Source: an uncultured Bacteroidota bacterium (GTDB lineage: Bacteria > Bacteroidota > Bacteroidia > Chitinophagales > Chitinophagaceae). Taken from it: a DNA stretch of 17,539 nucleotides. Of this stretch, positions 7,455 to 13,129 are shown piece by piece. Numbering within the stretch: position 1 is the first letter of the stretch; each line of letters opens with the position of its first letter. The stretch lies in the NCBI GenBank assembly GCA_938008665.1, contig CALLKA010000058.1, forward strand, positions 1 to 17,539, in the 5' to 3' direction. The notes under the pieces were generated by a model that did no database searches, had not been told where the DNA came from, and worked only from the letters and a program-made list of their open reading frames with translations. Both the position numbers and the translations under genes were made by a program.

Positions 7455-8960
7455 ATGCCACTCAAGCTATACAACTCACTAACACGTCAAAAGGAAGTTT
7501 TTGAACCATTAAATGCACCTAATGTAGGTATGTATGTTTGTGGACCTACTGTAAGTGGTGAAAGTCATTTGGGGCATGCGCGTCCGTTCATCACTTTTGA
7601 TGTGGTGTATCGCTTTTTAATGCATCTAGGCTATAAGGTGCGCTATGTAAGAAATATAACAGATGCAGGACATTTTGAAGAAGAAGGAAAGGTGGCTGAT
7701 GATAAGATAGCTTCAAAAGCAATATTAGAAAAATTGGAACCTATGGAACTCGTGCAAAAATACACGCACTTGTATCATTGGGCCATGGATCAGTTTAATA
7801 ATTTACCGCCAAGTATCGAGCCGACTGCGACTGGACATATTATTGAACAAATAGAAATGATTAAAAAAATTATGCAGGATGGCTATGCATACGAAGCGAA
7901 TGGCTCTGTTTATTTTGATGTTTTAAAATACAACGAGGACTATTCCAAAAAAAATCAACCTTATGGAATTTTGAGTGGTCGTAATTTGGAAGACCAATTA
8001 GATACGACGCGTGAGTTAGATAATCAAGATGAGAAAAAAAATAAAGTTGATTTTGCTTTATGGAAAAAAGCACCGGTAGAACATATTATGCGTTGGCAAA
8101 GCCCCTGGGGCGAAGGGTTTCCGGGTTGGCACATTGAATGTTCGGCAATGGCTACCAAGTATTTAGGTAAAAAGTTTGATATACATGGAGGTGGCATGGA
8201 TTTACAATTTCCCCACCATGAATGTGAGATAGCGCAAAGCACGGTATGCAATCATGAAATTCCTGCACGTTATTGGATGCATAATAATATGATCACGATC
8301 AATGGCCGTAAAATGGGAAAGAGTTATAATAATGTGATTAAGTTAAGTGAATTGTTTTCTGGAAATCATCACGAACTAACACAAGCGTATACGCCCATGA
8401 CGGTTCGCTTTTTTATATTGCAAAGCCAATACAGAGGCACACTTGATTTTAGTAATGAAGCTTTACAAGCTTCTGAAAAAGCGTTGCGTCGATTGATGGA
8501 AGCTTATGAGTGGTTAAAGGCGCAAAGTTTTGTTGCAGGCGCAACCGCTAAGGACGACAATTTGGATGCACAAGTAAACAATTGGTTGAAGGAGCTTACC
8601 GAGTTTATGGAGGATGATTTTAATACCGCAAAAGTGGTCGCTAATTTATTTGAAATCATTCCTACCATTAATTCATTAAAGGACAAACACATTTCGATAG
8701 ATGCGCTATCCGGGGCTACTTGGATATTTGCACAGGAACAACTAACCTTATTCATTGAAAATATTTTAGGTTTAAAAGTGGACTCGGGCGCCAATCGCCA
8801 ACAATTAAACAGCGTAATACAGTTGTTGATTGAGATTCGTAAAGATGCCAAAGCGCGCAAGGACTTTGCCACCAGCGATAAAATTAGAAATCAATTAACG
8901 GACATGGGTATTCAGCTCAAGGATGAAAAGAACGGAGAGATGAGCTATACTTTTGCTTAG
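7455..8960 (+). CDS. cysS: Cysteinyl-tRNA synthetase
   Basis: This class I synthetase charges tRNA-Cys. The protein has 501 residues, close to the bacterial norm of 460-500. The HIGH-type motif is HLGH (38-41), and the KMSKS-type loop is KMGKS (286-290). Expected zinc ligands are C29 in YVCGPTV, C229 in HIECSAM, and the FPHHECE cluster (252-258). The catalytic Rossmann fold fills the first 300 residues, followed by the DALR-type helical region and C-terminal tail. A lysine-rich insertion (about 190-198) is unremarkable. It begins 47 nt after the EEP gene with its own promoter-like element. Its TAG stop (8958-8960) overlaps the end of the convergent MerC-type gene by 4 nt. Confidence 0.97.
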   Translation: MPLKLYNSLTRQKEVFEPLNAPNVGMYVCGPTVSGESHLGHARPFITFDVVYRFLMHLGYKVRYVRNITDAGHFEEEGKVADDKIASKAILEKLEPMELVQKYTHLYHWAMDQFNNLPPSIEPTATGHIIEQIEMIKKIMQDGYAYEANGSVYFDVLKYNEDYSKKNQPYGILSGRNLEDQLDTTRELDNQDEKKNKVDFALWKKAPVEHIMRWQSPWGEGFPGWHIECSAMATKYLGKKFDIHGGGMDLQFPHHECEIAQSTVCNHEIPARYWMHNNMITINGRKMGKSYNNVIKLSELFSGNHHELTQAYTPMTVRFFILQSQYRGTLDFSNEALQASEKALRRLMEAYEWLKAQSFVAGATAKDDNLDAQVNNWLKELTEFMEDDFNTAKVVANLFEIIPTINSLKDKHISIDALSGATWIFAQEQLTLFIENILGLKVDSGANRQQLNSVIQLLIEIRKDAKARKDFATSDKIRNQLTDMGIQLKDEKNGEMSYTFA

Positions 8961-9349
8961 TGATCGCAGTCATCCGCGTGTGCATGGTTATGCATACGGC
9001 AGCTGTTATGATTATTGATATGTGCAATAATGATAAAAAATGCTGCAGGAAATAATAAAATTAAATCCCAATCTCGAAATACCATTCTGCTTAACATTAA
9101 TCCAATCCCGATGGTAAATAAAATGATGGGTCTGTAGGAATGATGGTGTTTTTTGTAACCGTGGTATAATGAATAAGCACCAATGCCAAAAGAAAGCAAG
9201 ATCATGCCTAATTCAAATTGGACATTGTGTAAAATATTAATTCCTAGTAGGGGCAAACTGCTAAAAAACAAAGGCAATAAAGCGCAATGAATGGCACAAG
9301 CCAATGATGCTCCAATTCCAACTGCGTCCCAATTCCAATTTTTAAACAT
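8957..9349 (-). CDS. MerC-domain small membrane protein with metal-binding tail
   Basis: This 130-residue inner-membrane protein has about four hydrophobic segments. The first carries the MerC-type motif CAIHC (C18, H21, C22). The soluble C-terminus is rich in histidine and cysteine (C117, H120, H122, H124, C128, H130), and there is an HHH at 68-70. MerC was defined as a mercuric-ion transporter. Chromosomal Bacteroidota members lack a mer operon and are more likely involved in zinc or another thiophilic metal, which is inference. ATG 9349 is chosen instead of a TTG at 9367 because the TTG would place a TATCTTTG promoter element inside the gene. A Fur/Zur-like 7-1-7 box lies between the -33 and -7 regions, consistent with metal-dependent repression. 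The gene is divergent from SCO and converges on cysS with a 4 nt overlap. Confidence 0.85.
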   Translation of the reverse strand: MFKNWNWDAVGIGASLACAIHCALLPLFFSSLPLLGINILHNVQFELGMILLSFGIGAYSLYHGYKKHHHSYRPIILFTIGIGLMLSRMVFRDWDLILLFPAAFFIIIAHINNHNSCRMHNHAHADDCDH

Positions 9350-9353
9350 AGCA

Positions 9354-9361
9354 CAAAGATA
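9354..9361 (-). promoter_or_regulatory. Bacteroidota -7 promoter element of the MerC-type gene
   Basis: TATCTTTG read on the minus strand ends 4 nt before the ATG at 9349, so the mRNA is probably leaderless. A TTG (complement of CAA at 9384-9386) lies 22 nt further upstream as a possible -33 element. Confidence 0.6.
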
Positions 9362-9370
9362 ATCCAATGT

Positions 9371-9385
9371 TGTTATATTAGCACA
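9371..9385. promoter_or_regulatory. Candidate Fur-family (Zur-like) operator
   Basis: TGTTATATTAGCACA is an imperfect 7-1-7 inverted repeat. The half-sites are TGTTATA and TGTGCTA (other strand), of which 5 of 7 positions are symmetric. The TGT..TA/TA..ACA ends are typical of Fur, PerR and Zur operators. It lies between the presumed -33 and -7 elements of the MerC-type gene, where binding would block transcription, and upstream of the SCO promoter. Which regulator binds is inference. Confidence 0.4.
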
Positions 9386-9413
9386 ACCTGTCTCGGTTCC
9401 TCTAAAATAATAT

Positions 9414-9421
9414 TACCTTTG
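9414..9421 (+). promoter_or_regulatory. Bacteroidota -7 promoter element of the SCO operon
   Basis: TACCTTTG matches TAnnTTTG. It lies 72 nt before the SCO ATG at 9494 and 10 nt before a 15-codon open frame starting at 9432, so this mRNA would have an unusually long leader for this window. Confidence 0.5.
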
Positions 9422-9431
9422 TCGAGTAAAA

Positions 9432-9479
9432 ATGCAACAACGGGCATTGTCCTATTTTGTATCGTTACTGCGAACTTGA
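9432..9479 (+). CDS. Possible 15-codon upstream open frame in the SCO leader
   Basis: ATG at 9432 opens MQQRALSYFVSLLRT followed by TGA, ending 14 nt before the SCO start. It begins 10 nt after a TAnnTTTG element, the same spacing that real genes in this window use. It could be a translated leader peptide or a chance frame; nothing in the peptide is recognisable. Confidence 0.2.
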   Translation: MQQRALSYFVSLLRT

Positions 9480-9493
9480 TTAAATAGTTAACT

Positions 9494-10102
9494 ATGCCTA
9501 CAAAAACGAAATTCTATCTTTTATTTTTTACCATTTTATTACTCGCTTTTTATTATTTTGTTTTTAGGGGTACTGACAATTGGAAAGTAAAAATGCCTGT
9601 ATTAAGTTATGTGCAACCCTTTAGTTTTACGAATCAAGATGGCGAAGTGGTTACCGATAAAAATTTATTAAATAAAATTACGGTCGTAGAATATTTTTTT
9701 ACCACCTGCAAAGGTATTTGTCCAAAGTTGAATACGAATATGAAACAGGTGTATGAGATTTATAAAAACGAGCCTGACTTTCAAATTTTATCACATACCT
9801 GTAATCCAGATACAGACTCAGTTTCCGTACTAAAGCACTATTCGGATTCCTTACAAGTGAATACAAAAAAATGGATTTTTTTAACAGGACGCAAGGATAG
9901 TTTATATCAAATGGCACGTGGATCTTATTTATTAGACGACCCCAAAAATAATGTTGAAAAAATAGAGGATCAATTCATTCATACCCAATTTTTTGCTTTA
10001 GTGGACCGACAAGGCAAGGTGCGTGGTAAAATTTATGATGGACTTAAAATGCTTGAAGTGGAGCAATTGAAGCATGATATATCTAAACTATTAAAAGAAT
10101 AA
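9494..10102 (+). CDS. SCO1/SenC/PrrC family copper chaperone
   Basis: This membrane-anchored thioredoxin-fold protein delivers copper to the CuA site of cytochrome c oxidase or acts in its redox maturation. The protein has 202 residues. One N-terminal TM anchor spans about 6-24, and the rest faces the periplasm. The copper ligands are the CxxxC pair C72/C76 in TCKGICP and H163 in IHTQFF, both canonical for SCO. DxxTD-type NPDTD is at 104-108. The start ATG follows an A/T-rich leader without a Shine-Dalgarno sequence. The SDR gene follows after 3 nt, so the two are co-transcribed. The divergent neighbour is the MerC-type gene with a metal-regulator-like box, which makes the intergenic region a metal-homeostasis control point. 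No oxidase genes are present in the window. Confidence 0.93.
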   Translation: MPTKTKFYLLFFTILLLAFYYFVFRGTDNWKVKMPVLSYVQPFSFTNQDGEVVTDKNLLNKITVVEYFFTTCKGICPKLNTNMKQVYEIYKNEPDFQILSHTCNPDTDSVSVLKHYSDSLQVNTKKWIFLTGRKDSLYQMARGSYLLDDPKNNVEKIEDQFIHTQFFALVDRQGKVRGKIYDGLKMLEVEQLKHDISKLLKE

Positions 10103-10105
10103 TCC

Positions 10106-11086
10106 ATGATTTTTGTAACAGGTGCAAGTGGCCTTGTGGGTTCTCATTTAATAAAGTCATTGCTTGCCAAAGACAAGCAAGTGGTTGCGTTTTATCGTCA
10201 AACCATTCCTAGTTTTGAGGGCGCCGAAAAAGTGAATTGGATATTGGGGGATATTTTAGATGTGGTCTCATTAGCAAAAGCCATGCAAGGGGTGACGCAA
10301 GTATATCATTGTGCAGCCATAGTTTCATTTGCACCTAAGGACCAAGAAAAAATGTTAATCGCTAATCAGGAAGGAACTGCGAATGTGGTGAATGCCTGTT
10401 TAGAACATAAAATACAAAAACTAGTTTATGTAAGTTCGGTTGCTGCATTAGGGCGTATACGTATTGGAACCCCTATTGACGAAACCATGAATTGGACTTC
10501 GGAAACAAGTAATAGTGAATACGGGAAAACGAAGTATTTGGCAGAGATGGAAGTGTGGCGCGGTATGGCGGAGGGATTAAATGTAGCTATTGTAAATCCA
10601 GTGATCATATTAGGGGCGGGAGATTGGACCAAAGGATCTTCGGGCATTTTCAAATCAGCGTATGAAGCATTTCCATGGTTTACTACGGGCGTGAGTGGTT
10701 TTGTAGATGTAATGGATGTGGTGGATGTGATGCAATTATTAATGGATAGCACAATTACAAGTGAACGATATATTGTTAGCGCTGAAAATGTGCAATACCA
10801 ATATATTTTTAGTTTAATCGCACAAGCATTTAACAAGCGCCCTCCGTATCGACGTGTAACACCATTGCTAACGGCAATTGTTTGGCGCTTAGAAGCAGTC
10901 AAAGGTTTGATTACAGGGAAGTCACCTTTATTAACGAAGGAAACAGCAGCTACTGCGCAAGCAGTAGTGCATTTTGATAATACAAAACTTTTAAAAGCTT
11001 TTCCTGATTTTAAATATCGCCCATTACCAGAAAGTATTACACGTATTAGTAAAGAAATGAAAGCGCTGTATCATTTAAGTGACTAG
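10106..11086 (+). CDS. NAD(P)-dependent epimerase/dehydratase (extended SDR)
   Basis: This 326-residue protein is of the dihydroflavonol-4-reductase/HpnA-like extended SDR type. The nucleotide-binding motif TGASGLVG is at residues 5-12. The catalytic residues fit S110/S111 (YVSS) and Y139-x-x-x-K143 (YGKTK), with the family-typical VNPVIILG following. It probably reduces or epimerises a sugar, sterol-like or hydroxy-ketone substrate, which cannot be named from sequence. The start ATG lies 3 nt after the SCO stop, and MIFVTGASG puts the first beta strand directly at the N-terminus, as usual. The pairing with SCO may simply reflect a compact operon. It converges on the lpxD-type gene with 28 nt between stops and no evident hairpin terminator. 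Confidence 0.9.
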   Translation: MIFVTGASGLVGSHLIKSLLAKDKQVVAFYRQTIPSFEGAEKVNWILGDILDVVSLAKAMQGVTQVYHCAAIVSFAPKDQEKMLIANQEGTANVVNACLEHKIQKLVYVSSVAALGRIRIGTPIDETMNWTSETSNSEYGKTKYLAEMEVWRGMAEGLNVAIVNPVIILGAGDWTKGSSGIFKSAYEAFPWFTTGVSGFVDVMDVVDVMQLLMDSTITSERYIVSAENVQYQYIFSLIAQAFNKRPPYRRVTPLLTAIVWRLEAVKGLITGKSPLLTKETAATAQAVVHFDNTKLLKAFPDFKYRPLPESITRISKEMKALYHLSD

Positions 11087-11114
11087 GGAGTATTGGCATC
11101 TAACTAGCAAACAT

Positions 11115-12059
11115 TTATTCCATCACCTTCTTCCATAATTCAGGGATGCGTTTTATCCAAACAATTTCTCTTTTCTTAATGCCAGCATCTTCCGCGGGGA
11201 ATCCCATATAAACTTTATTGCCAGCCAAACTACCTGTAACGCCTGAATGACCTAATACGGTGGCATTTTCACCAATCGTTATTGTTTTAGTCACCCCAAC
11301 TTGGCCCCATAAAGTCACTCCTGACTTTATTTGAACCCCACCTGCAATGGCAACCCCTGCTGCAAACAAACAATTGGGTTCAATTTGAGTATCATGTCCA
11401 ATATGTACCATATTGTCAATTTTAGTGCCTCTTCCCACAATGGTATCACCGCTCACCCCGCGATCAATAGTACAACCCGCGCCTATTTCCACCTTATCTT
11501 GAATGACTACCCTTCCGCAGCTAAGTAGTTTTTTATACCAATCCTGGCGGTTCTTTTTTGTATTATAATAAAAAGCGTCACTTCCAATCACTGTATTTGC
11601 TTGTATAATTACCTCATCACCAATTATGGTATCTGATAAAATAGAAACGCTTGGATGCAACACACAATTTTTACCAATTTTCACATTAGGTCCTATAAAA
11701 ACATTCGGCATGATAATAGTTCCTTCTCCGATAATTGCATCATCACTTATTGCTTTTGTACAAGGAATAAATGGCTTAAAATGTGCCACAATTTTTAAAT
11801 ACGCTTCAAAAGGATCAGTACAAAATAACAATGCCTTTCCTTCTGGAACAATTACATTTTTATCATTTATAATAATACAACTTGCTTCGCTGTTTAAACA
11901 AGTATTATAGTATTTTGGATGATCAACAAACACAATATCACCTAATTCAACCTGATGAATTTCATTCACGCCAGTAATTTCTAAGTGTTGATTACCGATA
12001 ATTTCAGCATTAGTTAATTTGGATAACCATGCAACAGAAACGGGTGTAAGTAGCTTCAT
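11115..12059 (-). CDS. lpxD: UDP-3-O-acylglucosamine N-acyltransferase-like protein (LpxD family)
   Basis: This enzyme transfers the N-linked hydroxyacyl chain to UDP-3-O-acylglucosamine in lipid A synthesis. The protein has 314 residues. The N-terminal uridine-binding-like region (about 1-100) is followed by a left-handed beta-helix of hexapeptide repeats (about 104-285) and a short helical tail. Family motifs are GSDAFYYNTKK (159-169), TIDRG (197-201) and NMVHIGHD (216-223), with H222 at the position of the catalytic histidine of E. coli LpxD. It is shorter than typical LpxD (about 340). It also lies apart from lpxC-fabZ/lpxA genes, so it may be the second, short LpxD paralogue found in many Bacteroidota. 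The gene symbol marks the family, not proven activity. It has a TAnnTTTG element 21 nt upstream and is divergent from the 12060-12495 gap. Confidence 0.85.
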   Translation of the reverse strand: MKLLTPVSVAWLSKLTNAEIIGNQHLEITGVNEIHQVELGDIVFVDHPKYYNTCLNSEASCIIINDKNVIVPEGKALLFCTDPFEAYLKIVAHFKPFIPCTKAISDDAIIGEGTIIMPNVFIGPNVKIGKNCVLHPSVSILSDTIIGDEVIIQANTVIGSDAFYYNTKKNRQDWYKKLLSCGRVVIQDKVEIGAGCTIDRGVSGDTIVGRGTKIDNMVHIGHDTQIEPNCLFAAGVAIAGGVQIKSGVTLWGQVGVTKTITIGENATVLGHSGVTGSLAGNKVYMGFPAEDAGIKKREIVWIKRIPELWKKVME

Positions 12060-12080
12060 AAGTAGTATTTTGGCCTAAAT

Positions 12081-12088
12081 CAAAGGTA
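12081..12088 (-). promoter_or_regulatory. Bacteroidota -7 promoter element of the lpxD-type gene
   Basis: TACCTTTG read on the minus strand matches TAnnTTTG and ends 21 nt before the ATG at 12059, giving a leader of about 12-17 nt. No clear -33 TTG is visible. Confidence 0.5.
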
Positions 12089-12334
12089 ATGCCCCTTTTT
12101 TATAAAAATATTTTTTTCATCATTAAGTGCATAAATTAACCCCTTCATTATATAAAAAATTATAACATTTAAAAGGTTTAATTAATAAAAATATAAATAA
12201 TGCTATTGAATAAAACCCTTTGTTCATCAATGTTTCAGACAAATAAAAATTATTATTGTTGATTGAGATATAATTTTTTTACTACTAGTAAAGGCATTTT
12301 TTTACTATAAAATAATCGGATAAAAATGGCAATA

Positions 12335-12343
12335 TGTGGATAA
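12335..12343 (-). promoter_or_regulatory. DnaA-box-like 9-mer
   Basis: TGTGGATAA, reading TTATCCACA on the minus strand, is an exact match to the DnaA box consensus TTATNCACA. It sits within the AT-rich gap. AGTGCATAA at 12126-12134 matches 8 of 9. A single perfect box is close to what chance gives over a window this size, so function is uncertain. Confidence 0.3.
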
Positions 12344-12369
12344 CCGCAATAAATTTGTTTAAAATATTT

Positions 12370-12400
12370 TTTGAATTAGAAAAAAGTATATTTAATATTG
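12370..12400 (+). promoter_or_regulatory. Promoter-like element ahead of the candidate small RNA / rluE
   Basis: TTTG (12370-12373), a 19 nt spacer, and TAATATTG (12393-12400) fit the Bacteroidota -33/-7 arrangement, with one mismatch to TAnnTTTG. Transcription would start at about 12404-12409, immediately at the 5' hairpin of the candidate small RNA. Confidence 0.45.
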
Positions 12401-12404
12401 TGAA

Positions 12405-12480
12405 GGGAATTCAATTCCCGTACTTACTAACCCATCCATATACGAGGTCCTCTTGAGCATTCAGGGGGACTTTGTTTTTT
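12405..12480 (+). ncRNA. Candidate small RNA or transcription attenuator upstream of rluE
   Basis: The predicted transcript of about 75 nt begins with a hairpin (GGGAA 12405-12409, loop TTCAA, TTCCC 12415-12419, itself within the palindrome GGGAATT-C-AATTCCC). A C/A-rich unpaired linker (about 12420-12446, including ACCCATCC) follows. It ends in a terminator hairpin (12447-12470) with a T-rich tail. It is bounded by a promoter-like element and a terminator with no coding frame inside, the layout of an independent sRNA. Because rluE starts 16 nt beyond the terminator, it could instead be an attenuating leader. TTCCC of the first hairpin could alternatively pair with GGGGA of the terminator. 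It does not match 6S, SRP, tmRNA or RNase P features that I know. Confidence 0.4.
12447..12480 (+). terminator. Intrinsic terminator upstream of rluE
   Basis: GTCCTCTTGA (12447-12456), loop GCAT, and TCAGGGGGAC (12461-12470) form a 10-pair stem including two G-U pairs, followed by TTTGTTTTTT (12471-12480). It is oriented for + strand transcripts although no + strand gene precedes it for more than 1.3 kb. Confidence 0.75.
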
Positions 12481-12495
12481 CATTCAACTGTAAAA

Positions 12496-13080
12496 ATGGA
12501 ATATTATTTAATATATAAACCTTATCAAGTTTTATCGCAGTTTACATCATCGGATGGTAAATTATGCTTAAAAGATATCTTGAATGTACCCAAGGATGTT
12601 TATCCAGTGGGTCGATTAGATTATGATAGTGAAGGTTTATTATTATTAACGAATGACACAAGTATTAATCATCAATTATTACATCCAAAATTTGCGCATG
12701 CACGCACTTATTGGGTACAAGTGGATGGTGCAATCACCAATGATGCAATAGAAGCACTATCTAAAGGCGTAACAATTTCAGTAGATGGGAAAACCTATGA
12801 AACTAAAAAAGCGGCACTTAAAATATTACCCGATGCTATAGTGGTACCCGAAAGAAATCCACCTATTCGAGTGCGAAAAAGCATTCCTACCAGCTGGGTA
12901 TCTATTCAACTCACCGAAGGTAAAAATAGGCAGGTCCGTAAAATGTTTGCAAGTGTGGGCTTCCCCGTTGTAAGATTAATTCGGTCCCAAATAGGGCAGT
13001 TGTCTATAGCTCAAATGCAGCCCTCCGATTGCCTCTCCCTGAGTTTTGAGGAGGTTCAAAATGCTTTATTCGTTAATTGA
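12496..13080 (+). CDS. rluE: 23S rRNA pseudouridine synthase, RluE type
   Basis: This enzyme isomerises a uridine in 23S rRNA (U2457 in E. coli). The protein has 194 residues, a single RsuA/RluB/E/F-type catalytic domain without an S4 domain. Motifs are IYKPYQVLSQF (6-16), GRLDYDSEGLLLLTND (39-54) with catalytic D42, NPPIRVRKSIPTSW (121-134) and EGKNRQVRKM (141-150). The NPPIR.RKSIPTSW string closely recalls E. coli RluE and separates it from RsuA and RluB. ATG 12496 is preferred over an in-frame TTG at 12472, which lies inside the T-tract of the upstream terminator. The first residues MEYYLIYKPY match the family N-terminus. Its own promoter is not clear; transcription may require read-through of the terminator 16 nt upstream. 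lysS follows 49 nt downstream with its own promoter-like element. Confidence 0.9.
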   Translation: MEYYLIYKPYQVLSQFTSSDGKLCLKDILNVPKDVYPVGRLDYDSEGLLLLTNDTSINHQLLHPKFAHARTYWVQVDGAITNDAIEALSKGVTISVDGKTYETKKAALKILPDAIVVPERNPPIRVRKSIPTSWVSIQLTEGKNRQVRKMFASVGFPVVRLIRSQIGQLSIAQMQPSDCLSLSFEEVQNALFVN

Positions 13081-13091
13081 TGCTTAAGTTT

Positions 13092-13099
13092 TACTTTTG
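13092..13099 (+). promoter_or_regulatory. Bacteroidota -7 promoter element of lysS
   Basis: TACTTTTG matches TAnnTTTG and lies 30 nt before the lysS ATG at 13130, between rluE and lysS. No properly spaced -33 TTG is evident. Confidence 0.45.
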
Positions 13100-13129
13100 C
13101 ACTATCATCTACTATAATATATAACATCC

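Larger units (their letters stand above)
12060..12495. other. 436 bp AT-rich intergenic region
   Basis: This is the only gene-free stretch over 300 bp. Its left 20-30 bp carry the lpxD promoter. The middle (about 12100-12400) is strikingly AT-rich. It contains the palindrome TTTACTA-C-TAGTAAA (12278-12292), a second TTTACTA at 12301-12307, a perfect DnaA-box 9-mer at 12335-12343 and a one-mismatch box at 12126-12134. Its right end (12370-12480) holds a promoter-like element, a small hairpin and a terminator, annotated separately. I see no credible protein-coding frame and no tRNA. Confidence 0.7.

Noticed and set aside
7870..8073. KMGKS instead of KMSKS in CysRS as a sign of an inactive synthetase
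   Set aside because: A glycine here is a common variant in Bacteroidota CysRS as far as I know, and all zinc and HIGH-type residues are intact.
8957..9367. MerC-type gene starting at TTG 9367
   Set aside because: That start would put the TATCTTTG promoter element inside the gene. ATG 9349 gives the expected short N-terminus before the CAIHC segment.
12400..12425. GGGAATTCAATTCCC as a tRNA or tmRNA T-arm
   Set aside because: With 5 bp arms the loop is only 5 nt and does not place TTCRA correctly. There is no acceptor or anticodon arm and no CCA end.
12400..12456. GTG-started 18-codon frame ending in TGA inside the terminator stem, which would suggest a leader-peptide attenuator
   Set aside because: The GTG overlaps the last base of the -7 element, so the predicted transcript would begin after it. 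There is also no run of regulatory codons in the peptide.
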